From positions 1 through 7,822 of the forward strand of contig JAEWKR010000192.1 of NCBI GenBank assembly GCA_023457715.1: a DNA stretch of 7,822 nucleotides, written 5' to 3'. Made by a program: the position numbers and the translations under genes. Positions within the stretch are counted from its first letter, which is position 1, and each line of letters opens with the position of its first letter. The notes under the pieces are model-generated. The model was not told the origin of the DNA and did not search any database. It saw only the letters and a program-made list of their open reading frames with translations. The stretch is from Verrucomicrobiota bacterium (lineage in GTDB: Bacteria; Verrucomicrobiota; Verrucomicrobiia; Opitutales; Opitutaceae). Below are positions 1-6,527 of this stretch, piece by piece.

Positions 1-46
1 GGGCGGGTGGCGGGGGTGGCTCGGGGGGGGGGGGGGGCGGGGCGGG
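1..46. other. G-rich low-complexity window start
   Basis: The first 46 bases are almost only G with a few C and T, including a run of 15 G at 23-37. No coding signal is visible. The other end of the window is also GC-only low complexity, so this may be sequencing or assembly noise at a contig end rather than genomic sequence. Normal-looking mixed sequence begins at about 47. Confidence 0.6.
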
Positions 47-67
47 TCCGCAACAATGCCCAAGTTC

Positions 68-307
<240 letters not shown>

Positions 308-2713
308 ATGCCCCGAAACCCCGTCATGGCTCTGCTACGCCTGCTCGTATTTGTTGGCCTCGCGTCCGCCGCCGCAATCGTGCGCGCCGATGCACCGATC
401 GTCTCCCATCGCTATCTCGCCGACCCGACCGCGATGGTCCACGAGGGCCGGGTGTACCTCTACTGCTCGAACGACGACGAGAATGCGACCGCGGGGGGCT
501 ACGAGATGAAGTCGCTCGTCTGTGTCTCCAGTTCGGACCTCAAGAACTGGACCGATCACGGGGTGGTCTTCACGGTCCCCGACCAGGCGACGTGGGCGCG
601 GCATTCCTGGGCTCCGGCGGTGATCCACCGCAATGGCGAATTCTTTCTTTATTTCAGCAACAATGCCTCGGGCATCGGCGTCGCGAAAAGCCGGTCGCCG
701 GTCGGTCCGTTCTACGATGCGCGGGGCCGGGCGCTGATCACCTCGGCGACGCCGGGCGTGCTGCCGGCGACGAACATGTGGGTTTTCGATCCGTCGGTGA
801 TGATTGATGACGACGGGCAGGCGTATCTTTCGTTCGGTGGCAACGGCGAGAGCAATGTCCGGATCATCAAGCTCAACGCCGACATGATCAGCACGGATGG
901 ACCGGCCGTCGCGCTCAGCGCCCCGAACTACTTCGAGGCGTCCTACCTGCACAAACGAAACGGCCTTTATTACCTGTCATACTCCACCAACACGGCGGGC
1001 GGGCTGCGGATCGATTACCTGACCTCGTCCAGTCCCACCTCGGGTTACACCTATCGCGGAATCGTCGCGGGGCAGCCGCCGAGCAACAACAACAACAATC
1101 ACGCGGCGATCTTCGAGCTGCACGGGAGCTGGTATCACGCGTATCATAACCGGGTGGTGGCGATGCAGGCGGGCATTCCGCCCGTCTACCGGCGCAATAT
1201 CGCCCTCGAGAAACTCGAATATAACGAGGATGGCACGATCCGGCAGATCGCCTACACCGCCAACGGCGTGCCCCAGGTCGGCGCGGTCGATCCGTATCGA
1301 CGCGTCGAGGCGGAAACAACGCAGGCCCAGAACGGGATCGAGACCGAGGCATCGGAGGAAGGCGGGATGGCGGTGCGATTCGCCGCGGCCGGTTCCTGGC
1401 TTCGCGTGCAGGGGGTCGATTTCGGTGGAGGCGGGGCGAAGGGCTTCACGGCCCGGGTCCTCGCTGCCGCGGCCGGAGGGCGGCTGGAACTGCGTCTGGG
1501 CAGTCCCACCGGCACCCTGCTGGGCACGCTGGAGGTTGCCGCCACGAGCGCACTGCAGCAGACGACCGTCGCGGGCGCCGACGGGAAGCAGGACCTGTAT
1601 CTCGTGTATGCGGCCGGCGCGGGGCTGCTGGTGGACTGGTGGCGCTTCGAGGCGGGAGCGCCCACGATCGTGACCGAACCCGAAGACCGGGCGGTGGTGC
1701 CGGGTGGAACGCTGCGGTTGCAAGCGCGGGCCACCGGCGTGGCGAACACCTATCAATGGTCGCGCAACGGAGAGACTATCGCCGGGGCGACGCAGCCCAC
1801 GCTGACGGTGTCCGGAATGACGGACGCGCAGGCGGGAAGCTATCGCGTGCGCGTCGTGAACGCCGAGGGCACGGTGGAGTCCCGTTCGGCGAACGTCACC
1901 GTCGGCTCCTCCGCCAGCCGGCTGGTCAACATGTCGTGCCGGACTGAGGTGCGGGCGGGGCAGACCGTTGTGCCCAGCTTCTTCATCCTCGGCACCGGCT
2001 CGAAGCAAGTGTTGATCCGCGCCGTGGGGCCCACCCTGGGCAGTTACGGAGTCGCGGGTCCGCATTCGGATCCGTCGCTGCGCGTGTATCGCGGCGGCAC
2101 GGTGGTGGCGGAGAACGACAACTGGGACGCGCAGGCCATGGGCACCGCCGGGGATGCCGTGGGGGCGTTTCCTCTGGAAACGGGAAGCAAGGATGCCGCG
2201 CTTTTGGCCACGCTGGAGGCGGGTCATGCGTACTCGGTGCATGTCAGCGGCGTCGGCACGACCAGCGGAATCGTCCTGCTGGAGGTTTACGATGCGGACG
2301 GGGTCGCGGCCACGAGCCGTTTTGTGAACGTGTCGGTGCGGGCGAACGCGGGCCAGGAGGCGGCGACGCTGGTGATGGGATTTGTGCTGGGCGGCGAGGG
2401 GCGGCGCACGCTGCTCCTGCGCGGGGCCGGCCCGGCCCTGATTCCGTATGGCGTGGCCGGGGCCCTGCGGGATCCGCAGCTTGTTCTTTATCCCCGCACC
2501 GGCGCGGCGCTGGCATTCAACGCGGGCTGGGCCGCGGCGAACGCGGAAGCAGCGCTGACCGCCGCGGGGGCGGCCGTCCTGGCCTTCCCCTTTGCCGCCA
2601 ACAGCCGTGATTCCGCGCTGCTGATGACTCTCGATCCAGGGCTCTATACGGTGCAGGTGACCACGCCGACCGCCGCCGGCGAAGCCTTGGCTGAAATCTA
2701 CGAGGTGGACTAG
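308..2713 (+). CDS. Secreted GH43 glycosidase with CBM6-like, Ig-like and tandem C-terminal modules
   Basis: The product is an exported 801-residue glycosidase, probably an arabinofuranosidase or xylosidase acting on arabinoxylan, arabinan or xylan. A signal peptide covers about residues 1-27 (hydrophobic core at 8-25, ending VRA-DA). A five-bladed GH43 propeller spans about 30-325, with the expected triad: Asp39 in LADPTAMV (base), Asp161 in VFDPSVMIDDDG (pKa modulator) and Glu210 in YFEASYL (acid). His265, after a run of five Asn, sits where GH43 enzymes coordinate a metal. A CBM6-like domain follows (about 330-448, ending VDWWRFE), then an Ig-like domain (about 452-532, core YQWSRNG and AGSYRVRVVN) and two related modules (538-669, 671-801). 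The reading frame is open from TTG at 275, but ATG 308 gives a compact signal peptide; ATG 326 is a shorter alternative. No clear Shine-Dalgarno is present. The family is confident, the substrate is not. Confidence 0.9.
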   Translation: MPRNPVMALLRLLVFVGLASAAAIVRADAPIVSHRYLADPTAMVHEGRVYLYCSNDDENATAGGYEMKSLVCVSSSDLKNWTDHGVVFTVPDQATWARHSWAPAVIHRNGEFFLYFSNNASGIGVAKSRSPVGPFYDARGRALITSATPGVLPATNMWVFDPSVMIDDDGQAYLSFGGNGESNVRIIKLNADMISTDGPAVALSAPNYFEASYLHKRNGLYYLSYSTNTAGGLRIDYLTSSSPTSGYTYRGIVAGQPPSNNNNNHAAIFELHGSWYHAYHNRVVAMQAGIPPVYRRNIALEKLEYNEDGTIRQIAYTANGVPQVGAVDPYRRVEAETTQAQNGIETEASEEGGMAVRFAAAGSWLRVQGVDFGGGGAKGFTARVLAAAAGGRLELRLGSPTGTLLGTLEVAATSALQQTTVAGADGKQDLYLVYAAGAGLLVDWWRFEAGAPTIVTEPEDRAVVPGGTLRLQARATGVANTYQWSRNGETIAGATQPTLTVSGMTDAQAGSYRVRVVNAEGTVESRSANVTVGSSASRLVNMSCRTEVRAGQTVVPSFFILGTGSKQVLIRAVGPTLGSYGVAGPHSDPSLRVYRGGTVVAENDNWDAQAMGTAGDAVGAFPLETGSKDAALLATLEAGHAYSVHVSGVGTTSGIVLLEVYDADGVAATSRFVNVSVRANAGQEAATLVMGFVLGGEGRRTLLLRGAGPALIPYGVAGALRDPQLVLYPRTGAALAFNAGWAAANAEAALTAAGAAVLAFPFAANSRDSALLMTLDPGLYTVQVTTPTAAGEALAEIYEVD
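1919..2710 (+). repeat. Two tandem C-terminal modules (~130 aa each) of the GH43 protein
   Basis: Residues 538-669 and 671-801 of the GH43 protein are a diverged protein-level duplication. Both start with a Ser-Arg-(Leu/Phe)-Val-Asn motif. Both then carry a Phe-x-(Leu/Val)-Gly-Gly-like turn, an (I/L)-R-(A/G)-(V/A)-G-P-x-L core, YGVAG, an Asp-Pro-x-Leu-x-(Val/Leu)-Tyr strand, a Ser-(Lys/Arg)-Asp-(Ala/Ser)-Ala-Leu-Leu strand, and end near a Glu-(Val/Ile)-Tyr. I recall similar modules at the C-termini of many large exported proteins of Opitutaceae and relatives, where they may serve in anchoring or sorting. That role is inference. Confidence 0.75.
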
Positions 2714-2727
2714 CCCGCTGCGCGGGC
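2713..2727 (+). terminator. GC hairpin immediately after the GH43 stop codon
   Basis: GCCCGC (2713-2718) pairs perfectly with GCGGGC (2722-2727) across a TGC loop, starting on the last base of the TAG stop. The bases after it (ATTTCAGATTT) are moderately T-rich but contain no true T run. It could be a weak intrinsic terminator or just the first piece of the inverted-repeat block that follows. Confidence 0.4.
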
Positions 2728-2734
2728 ATTTCAG

Positions 2735-2820
2735 ATTTCAGATTTCAAATTTCAAATGCCGAATCCTTCGCGCGGGCGTCGTCTGCGGGGATCTGCAATC
2801 TGAAATTTGAAATCTGAAAT
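2735..2820. repeat. Long intergenic inverted repeat, 20-bp perfect AT-rich arms
   Basis: ATTTCAGATTTCAAATTTCA at 2735-2754 is perfectly complementary to 2801-2820. The arms enclose a 46-base GC-rich centre. The left arm is preceded by an extra partial copy of the ATTTCAG unit (2728-2734), so the arm is itself built from TTTCARA-type heptamers. The AT-rich arms contrast sharply with the surrounding GC-rich DNA. As RNA it would form a stable stem between two genes on the same strand and could stabilise or attenuate a joint transcript. No transposase or gene lies inside. It looks like a dispersed intergenic repeat, though copies elsewhere cannot be seen here. Confidence 0.85.
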
Positions 2821-2821
2821 A

Positions 2822-2858
2822 CCGGCGCAGCCGGCCCTTGCCCGACCGTCAGGCCGGG
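2822..2858. repeat. Pair of short GC hairpins flanking the inverted repeat
   Basis: CCGGC (2822-2826) pairs with GCCGG (2830-2834) over a GCA loop. Next, CCCGACC (2841-2847) pairs with GGCCGGG (2852-2858) over a GTCA loop, with one A-C mismatch. With the hairpin at 2713-2727 they frame the AT-rich inverted repeat on both sides, so nearly all of 2713-2858 is potential secondary structure. The remaining bases up to the next gene (2859-2913) show no clear promoter; TGAGG at 2893-2897 is too far from the start codon to be a good ribosome binding site. Confidence 0.6.
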
Positions 2859-2913
2859 TCTGCCTTGCGAAGTCGTGAGGGTGGGGTGTGCTTGAGGCGT
2901 CCCCTTTTGCCCC

Positions 2914-4968
2914 ATGCTGAGACGCGCTCTTTGGTTTGCCGCCGCTGCCGTGCTTTCCGTCGTTCTTTCCGGCTGCCATGGCCAGGGCGGGCGGGCCGCC
3001 CGCGATCCAGGGGATCGTTGGACCGCGGGCGGCCCGCCCGCATCGATTGCCGCCAAGCCCTTGTATCGTGACCCGGTGTTCGACGGGGCCGCCGACCCCG
3101 TGGTCATCTGGAATCCGCACGTCCAGCGCTGGTGGATGTTTTACACGAACCGCCGGGCGAACGTCCCAAGGCTGTCGGGGGTGGCCTGGGTGCACGGCAC
3201 ACCGATCGGGATTGCCGAATCCGCCGATGGAGGCGTCACCTGGTCGCGGCTCGGGGATGCGAAGATCGATGTTCCCTCCGCCGTCGCGAGCGCGCAACCC
3301 ACGTTCTGGGCACCGGATGTGATCACGGCGCCCGACGGCACGCACCACATGTACCTGACGATCGTGCCGGGCGTGTTCGAAAACTGGCAACACCCCCGGG
3401 TGATCGCGCACCTGACCAGCCACGACCTCCGCACCTGGCGCTATCGGTCGACGCTCTCGCTGGCGTCCGACCGGGTGATCGATGCCTGTGTGTTCCCGCT
3501 GCCGGACGGTCGATGGCGGATGTGGTACAACAACGAGCGCGATGGGAAATCGATCTACTTTGCGGACAGTGCGGACCTGAGAACCTGGCAGGATCGCGGC
3601 AAGGTCACCTCCATCAACGCGCGTGGCGAGGGCCCGTACGTGTTTCGCTGGAAGGGCCGCGCCTGGATGCTGGTCGACACCTGGAAAGGACTCGGCGTTT
3701 ATCGCTCCGACGATCTCGACACCTGGTCCCAGCAGCCATCGTTGCTGCTCGATCGTCCCGGCAACGGGGCGGATGACGGCGTGAACGGCGGCCATGCCGG
3801 TGTCGTGGTGAACGGCGATCGCGCGTACTGCTTCTATTTCACTCATCCCGGCCGAGCGGGAACGATCACGCCGCAGGACAAGGATTCGCTCGAGTTGCGA
3901 CGCAGCTCCATCCAGGTCGTGGAACTCCGGGAACACGACGGGTGGTTGACGGCGAACCGCGACGAACCGACGGAGCTCCGGCTGGCGGCTCCGCCGGCGC
4001 TGCAGGTTCCGACGGCCCGGGTCGGTATCCACGATCCGGTGATGGCGCGGGACGGCGGAAGGTACTACCTCTTCGCCACCGGCATGGGCATCGCCGTGTG
4101 GTCGTCGGCCGATCTCAAAACCTGGACCCGCGAGAAAGCGGTTTTCAGCGAGCCACCGGCGTGGGCGGTGGAGGCAGTCCCGACGTTCAAGGGCCATATC
4201 TGGGCGCCGGATATCGTGCACCACCAAGGCAGGTACTATCTCTACTACTCGGTTTCGGCGTTCGGAAAGAACACCTCGTGCATCGGGGTGGCGTCCAACG
4301 TGACGCTCGACCCGACGGATCCGCGGTTCCGCTGGACGGACCATGGCAAGGTCATCCAGTCGATCCCCGGCGTGACAAACTGGAATGCCATCGATCCGGC
4401 GGTCGCGTTCGATCGCGACGGCAGGCCGTATATGGCGTTCGGATCGTTCTGGGATGGATTGAAGCTGGCGCGGCTCACGCCCGACCTGATCACAGTTGCC
4501 GACGATCCGGCGACGCTTCCGACGATTGCGAGCCGCAAAGCCGATCCTTCGGCGCCCAATCCCGCGGCGCCCACGGGTAATCCTGTGGATGCGGGGGGCA
4601 ATGCCATTGAGGCGCCGTTCATCTTCGAGCGTGACGGGGAGTACTACCTCTTTGCGTCGATCGACTACTGCTGTCGGGGCCCCAAGAGCGATTACAAGAT
4701 GATCGTCGGTCGTTCGAAGAAGGTCTCGGGGCCGTATGTCGATCGGGACGGGAAGCGCCTGGATCGCGGTGGGGGCACCTTGTTGCTGGAGGGGGACAAG
4801 CATTGGTACGGGCTTGGCCACTGCAGCGTGTATCGCTTCGATGAGACCGACTACCTCGTGTTTCACGCCTACGACGCCGCCGACGAAGGGCGCTCGAAGT
4901 TGCGGATCGAAACGCTGACTTGGGATGAGACAGGTTGGCCGAGCGTGGAGCCAAACCGGAAGGGATAG
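2914..4968 (+). CDS. Lipoprotein with two GH43-type propellers; C-terminal endo-alpha-1,5-L-arabinanase
   Basis: The product is a 684-residue predicted lipoprotein with two glycosidase domains. The signal peptide MLRRALWF... ends in the lipobox LSGC with Cys21 as the lipidation site. Domain 1 (about 49-345) is a GH43/GH32-clan-like propeller that keeps a plausible acidic triad: Asp61 in GAADPVVI, Asp190 in VIDACVF and Glu239 in GEGPYVF. Its specificity is unknown. Domain 2 (about 368-680) closely matches endo-arabinanases of GH43_5 type: Asp374 in IHDPVM (base), WAPDI, YYLYYSVSAFGKNTS, Asp494 in NAIDPAV (modulator), GSFWDG, Glu566 in IEAPFI (acid), the CCRG signature (586-589), GRSKKVSGPY and His636 in LGHCSVYR (probable metal ligand). 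It should cut alpha-1,5-linked arabinan at the cell surface. A palindromic DNA element encodes residues 25-43, between the lipid anchor and domain 1. ATG 2914 is the only start that preserves the signal peptide. The next gene begins 29 bases after the stop. Confidence 0.92.
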   Translation: MLRRALWFAAAAVLSVVLSGCHGQGGRAARDPGDRWTAGGPPASIAAKPLYRDPVFDGAADPVVIWNPHVQRWWMFYTNRRANVPRLSGVAWVHGTPIGIAESADGGVTWSRLGDAKIDVPSAVASAQPTFWAPDVITAPDGTHHMYLTIVPGVFENWQHPRVIAHLTSHDLRTWRYRSTLSLASDRVIDACVFPLPDGRWRMWYNNERDGKSIYFADSADLRTWQDRGKVTSINARGEGPYVFRWKGRAWMLVDTWKGLGVYRSDDLDTWSQQPSLLLDRPGNGADDGVNGGHAGVVVNGDRAYCFYFTHPGRAGTITPQDKDSLELRRSSIQVVELREHDGWLTANRDEPTELRLAAPPALQVPTARVGIHDPVMARDGGRYYLFATGMGIAVWSSADLKTWTREKAVFSEPPAWAVEAVPTFKGHIWAPDIVHHQGRYYLYYSVSAFGKNTSCIGVASNVTLDPTDPRFRWTDHGKVIQSIPGVTNWNAIDPAVAFDRDGRPYMAFGSFWDGLKLARLTPDLITVADDPATLPTIASRKADPSAPNPAAPTGNPVDAGGNAIEAPFIFERDGEYYLFASIDYCCRGPKSDYKMIVGRSKKVSGPYVDRDGKRLDRGGGTLLLEGDKHWYGLGHCSVYRFDETDYLVFHAYDAADEGRSKLRIETLTWDETGWPSVEPNRKG
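2987..3041 (+). repeat. Palindromic element in the coding sequence after the lipobox (18-bp arms)
   Basis: GCGGGCGGGCCGCCCGCG (2987-3004) is the perfect reverse complement of 3024-3041. After one mismatch, TCCA/TGGA (3006-3009, 3019-3022) extends the stem further inward. It encodes residues 25-43 of the lipoprotein, a Gly/Arg/Ala/Pro-rich stretch (GGRAARDPGDRW then TAGGPPA) placed just after Cys21-His-Gly-Gln and before the first propeller. No stop occurs in any forward frame across it. It looks like an inserted repeat tolerated as the flexible tether of a lipoprotein. Confidence 0.85.
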
Positions 4969-4969
4969 C

Positions 4970-4997
4970 CGCAAGAAGGCGCAGAAGTCGCAAAAAG
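4970..4997 (+). repeat. Degenerate CGCARAAG triplicate directly before the BNR_4 gene
   Basis: Three near copies, CGCAAGAAG, CGCAGAAG and CGCAAAAAG (4970-4978, 4980-4987, 4989-4997), fill the whole gap between the arabinanase stop and ATG 4998. The purine-rich copies may double as a weak ribosome binding region. I recall A-rich CGCA repeats of this sort as common intergenic filler in Verrucomicrobiota, but that is memory, not a search. Confidence 0.55.
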
Positions 4998-6527
4998 ATG
5001 AATGACGAAACTCTCGGATCGAAACCCGTTCTGATCCGTGGTGCTTGGGTACGTAGTCCCGCCTGCACGCGGAAGAGTTCGGCGCACACCGTCCAAGTCA
5101 TTCCGCGTAAACGCGGGACGACATACTCATACCTCGGTCTGGCGCTTGGACTGGCGTTTGTCGTGACGGCGCCGGCGGCCGTGCCCCTCACGGCAGGCGG
5201 AGCAGAGATCGTCCCGATCCTGGACGCGGCCTACGCGGGGAGTTCGGTCAACGTCGTGGCGAATGTGCGGCAGACGCTGTTCACGCACGGCGACACGCAG
5301 TATGCCGGCTTCTACGATGCGGCGGGTTTCATGGTGCTGGCGCGGCGCCGCGTACCGCCGGCTTCAGCCGGTACTCCGGTCATCATCTGGGAGACGCTCC
5401 AATCCGAGCACCAGGGCAACGTCGCCGATGCGCACAACGCGATCAGCCTCGTGGTCGACGGCGACGGCTACGTGCACGTGGCGTGGGATCACCATGGCAA
5501 TCCGCTGAACTATGCCCGCGGCAAGGCGCCGGGTGGGCTCGAACTGCTGCCCCCGCAGCCGATGACGGGACAACGCGAAGGGCAGGTGACCTATCCCCAG
5601 TTTTTCCGCACCGGCGAGGGCGATCTCTACTTCCTGTACCGGGATGGCCGTTCGGGCAGAGGGGCACTGGTGCTGAACCGCTATGAGACCAAGGTGCGTC
5701 GTTGGACCCAAGTGCAGCCCAATCTGATCGATGGCGAAGGCGTGCGCAGTCCGTACTGGGGCATGAACGTCGATGCGCAGGGAGGGCTGCACCTCGCCTG
5801 GATCTGGCGCGATTCGCCGGACGTGGCGACCAATCACGATCTGTGTTACGCCCGGTCGACCGATGGCGGACGCACGTGGACGACCTCGCGCGGCGAGCCG
5901 CTCGCTCTGCCGATCACGGCGGCGACCGCGGAGTATGCCGTCCGCATTCCCCCCCGTCACAACCTGATGAATTCGCCGGTGGTGGAGGTGGATGCGGAGG
6001 GTGTTCCCCACCTGATGTCGTACTGGTCGCCGACGCCGGAGGCAGCGCCTCAGTTCCACATCGTGTCGTCTCGCTGGCGCTCCCCGCTACACCCGGAGCC
6101 TCTCCATGTAGCGGGGAGCGCCAGCGAGTCGACCTGGACCGTCACCCCCATCGATCACCCGCGCGCGCCCTTCGCGTTGGCCGGCGCCGGCACAAAGCGG
6201 CCGCCAATGTCGCGCGGCCTCCTGCTGCTGCAGGGTGCGGGGGCGCAGGCCCGGGCGCACCTGGTGTACCGGGACGACCGTCGCGGGGCGAAGGTGCTCG
6301 CCGTGTCGAGCGCCACCGGGCTGGAGCCGCCTTGGAAGCTGACTGAGCTCACCGCGAGTCCGGTCGGCGCCTGGGAGCCCTCGTACGACCCGACCGCCTG
6401 GGCGGAGAGCGGCACGCTGCGGATGCTGCTCCAACGCGTGGAGCAGGGGGATGGCAACGATGCGAGCGCGGCCGCCGTGCCGCCCGAGCCGGTCGGCGTG
6501 CTCAGCTGGAAACCTCTCTCACCATGA
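4998..6527 (+). CDS. Exported BNR_4-type beta-propeller protein, putative lyase or glycosidase
   Basis: The product is a 509-residue protein of the BNR repeat-containing (BNR_4) type, relatives of which include polysaccharide lyases and glycosidases with catalytic His residues, such as the ulvan lyase group. Visible family motifs are GNVADAHNAISLVVDGDGY (140-158; His146), HVAWDHHGNPLNY (160-172; His165/166), TYPQFF, the BNR-like Asp box STDGGRTW, NLMNSPVVEVD and the C-terminal WEPSYDPTAW. It is probably exported: a hydrophobic stretch at 45-62 is followed by VPLTAGG. The N-terminus is odd. The signal core is preceded by 44 residues encoded largely by repeats, and there is no better in-frame start near it. 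ATG 4998 is chosen; TTG 4935 would overlap the upstream gene. Two further palindromes fall at residues 119-126 and 356-379. The TGA overlaps the next ATG. The reaction cannot be assigned from sequence alone; a substrate with uronic acid or rhamnose is only a guess. Confidence 0.85.
   Translation: MNDETLGSKPVLIRGAWVRSPACTRKSSAHTVQVIPRKRGTTYSYLGLALGLAFVVTAPAAVPLTAGGAEIVPILDAAYAGSSVNVVANVRQTLFTHGDTQYAGFYDAAGFMVLARRRVPPASAGTPVIIWETLQSEHQGNVADAHNAISLVVDGDGYVHVAWDHHGNPLNYARGKAPGGLELLPPQPMTGQREGQVTYPQFFRTGEGDLYFLYRDGRSGRGALVLNRYETKVRRWTQVQPNLIDGEGVRSPYWGMNVDAQGGLHLAWIWRDSPDVATNHDLCYARSTDGGRTWTTSRGEPLALPITAATAEYAVRIPPRHNLMNSPVVEVDAEGVPHLMSYWSPTPEAAPQFHIVSSRWRSPLHPEPLHVAGSASESTWTVTPIDHPRAPFALAGAGTKRPPMSRGLLLLQGAGAQARAHLVYRDDRRGAKVLAVSSATGLEPPWKLTELTASPVGAWEPSYDPTAWAESGTLRMLLQRVEQGDGNDASAAAVPPEPVGVLSWKPLSP
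5049..5126 (+). repeat. 78-bp palindromic element encoding the n-region of the BNR_4 protein
   Basis: The outer arms at 5049-5062 and 5113-5126 pair at 12 of 14 positions, including GTCCCGC/GCGGGAC without mismatch. Two smaller hairpins nest inside: CCGC/GCGG (5059-5062, 5069-5072) and CCGCGT-AA-ACGCGG (5103-5116). The element is exactly 26 codons long and in frame, encoding residues 18-43, a basic Ser/Arg/Lys stretch that ends next to the hydrophobic signal core. A separate hairpin, CGGATC/GATCCG (5015-5020, 5033-5038), lies just upstream, so almost the whole leader from 4970 is repeat-like. Confidence 0.75.
5352..5374 (+). repeat. Short hairpin element in the BNR_4 gene (TTCA loop)
   Basis: GTACC-(GCC)-GGC at 5352-5362 pairs with GCCGGTAC at 5367-5374 across a TTCA loop, with a three-base bulge on the left arm. 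It encodes about residues 119-126 (VPPASAGT), between the Arg triplet at 116-118 and the conserved IWETL strand. Proline-rich filler here looks foreign to a propeller strand connection, consistent with an insertion in a surface loop. Confidence 0.6.
6065..6133 (+). repeat. Long perfect palindrome in the BNR_4 gene (21-bp arms, 27 bp with one mismatch)
   Basis: The arm at 6071-6091 (TCGCTGGCGCTCCCCGCTAC plus A) is perfectly complementary to 6107-6127. Pairing continues outward to 6065/6133 with a single T-T mismatch. The 15-base loop holds its own GGAG/CTCC stem (6095-6098, 6102-6105). The total of 69 bases equals 23 codons and encodes residues 356-379 (SSRWRSPLHPEPLHVAG and following), a segment unlike the propeller strands on either side. 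In mRNA it would be by far the most stable hairpin in the gene. Confidence 0.9.

Noticed and set aside
1084..1098. AAC microrepeat encoding five Asn in the first GH43 gene
   Set aside because: It lies at the Asn-rich segment before the metal-site His typical of GH43 enzymes, so it is probably functional protein sequence rather than a repeat expansion.
1914..1925. Perfect 12-bp palindrome CCAGCCGGCTGG at the Ig-like/C-terminal module junction
   Set aside because: It is short enough to arise by chance in GC-rich coding DNA, and the encoded SRLVN start is a normal module motif.
977..2242. 421-codon - strand open frame opposite the first GH43 gene
   Set aside because: It is a shadow of the sense gene: compositionally Arg/His/Pro-rich, with no signal peptide or motif.
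3981..3998. GC hairpin in the linker between the two propellers of the arabinanase lipoprotein
   Set aside because: The stem is 8 bp with a wobble pair and a 2-base loop, explainable by Ala/Pro/Gly codons. It is too weak to group with the longer elements.
2752..4974. 740-codon open frame on the - strand opposite the arabinanase gene
   Set aside because: It is exactly antisense to a gene with clear GH43 motifs. High GC third positions remove stops on the opposite strand, and its translation shows no domain.
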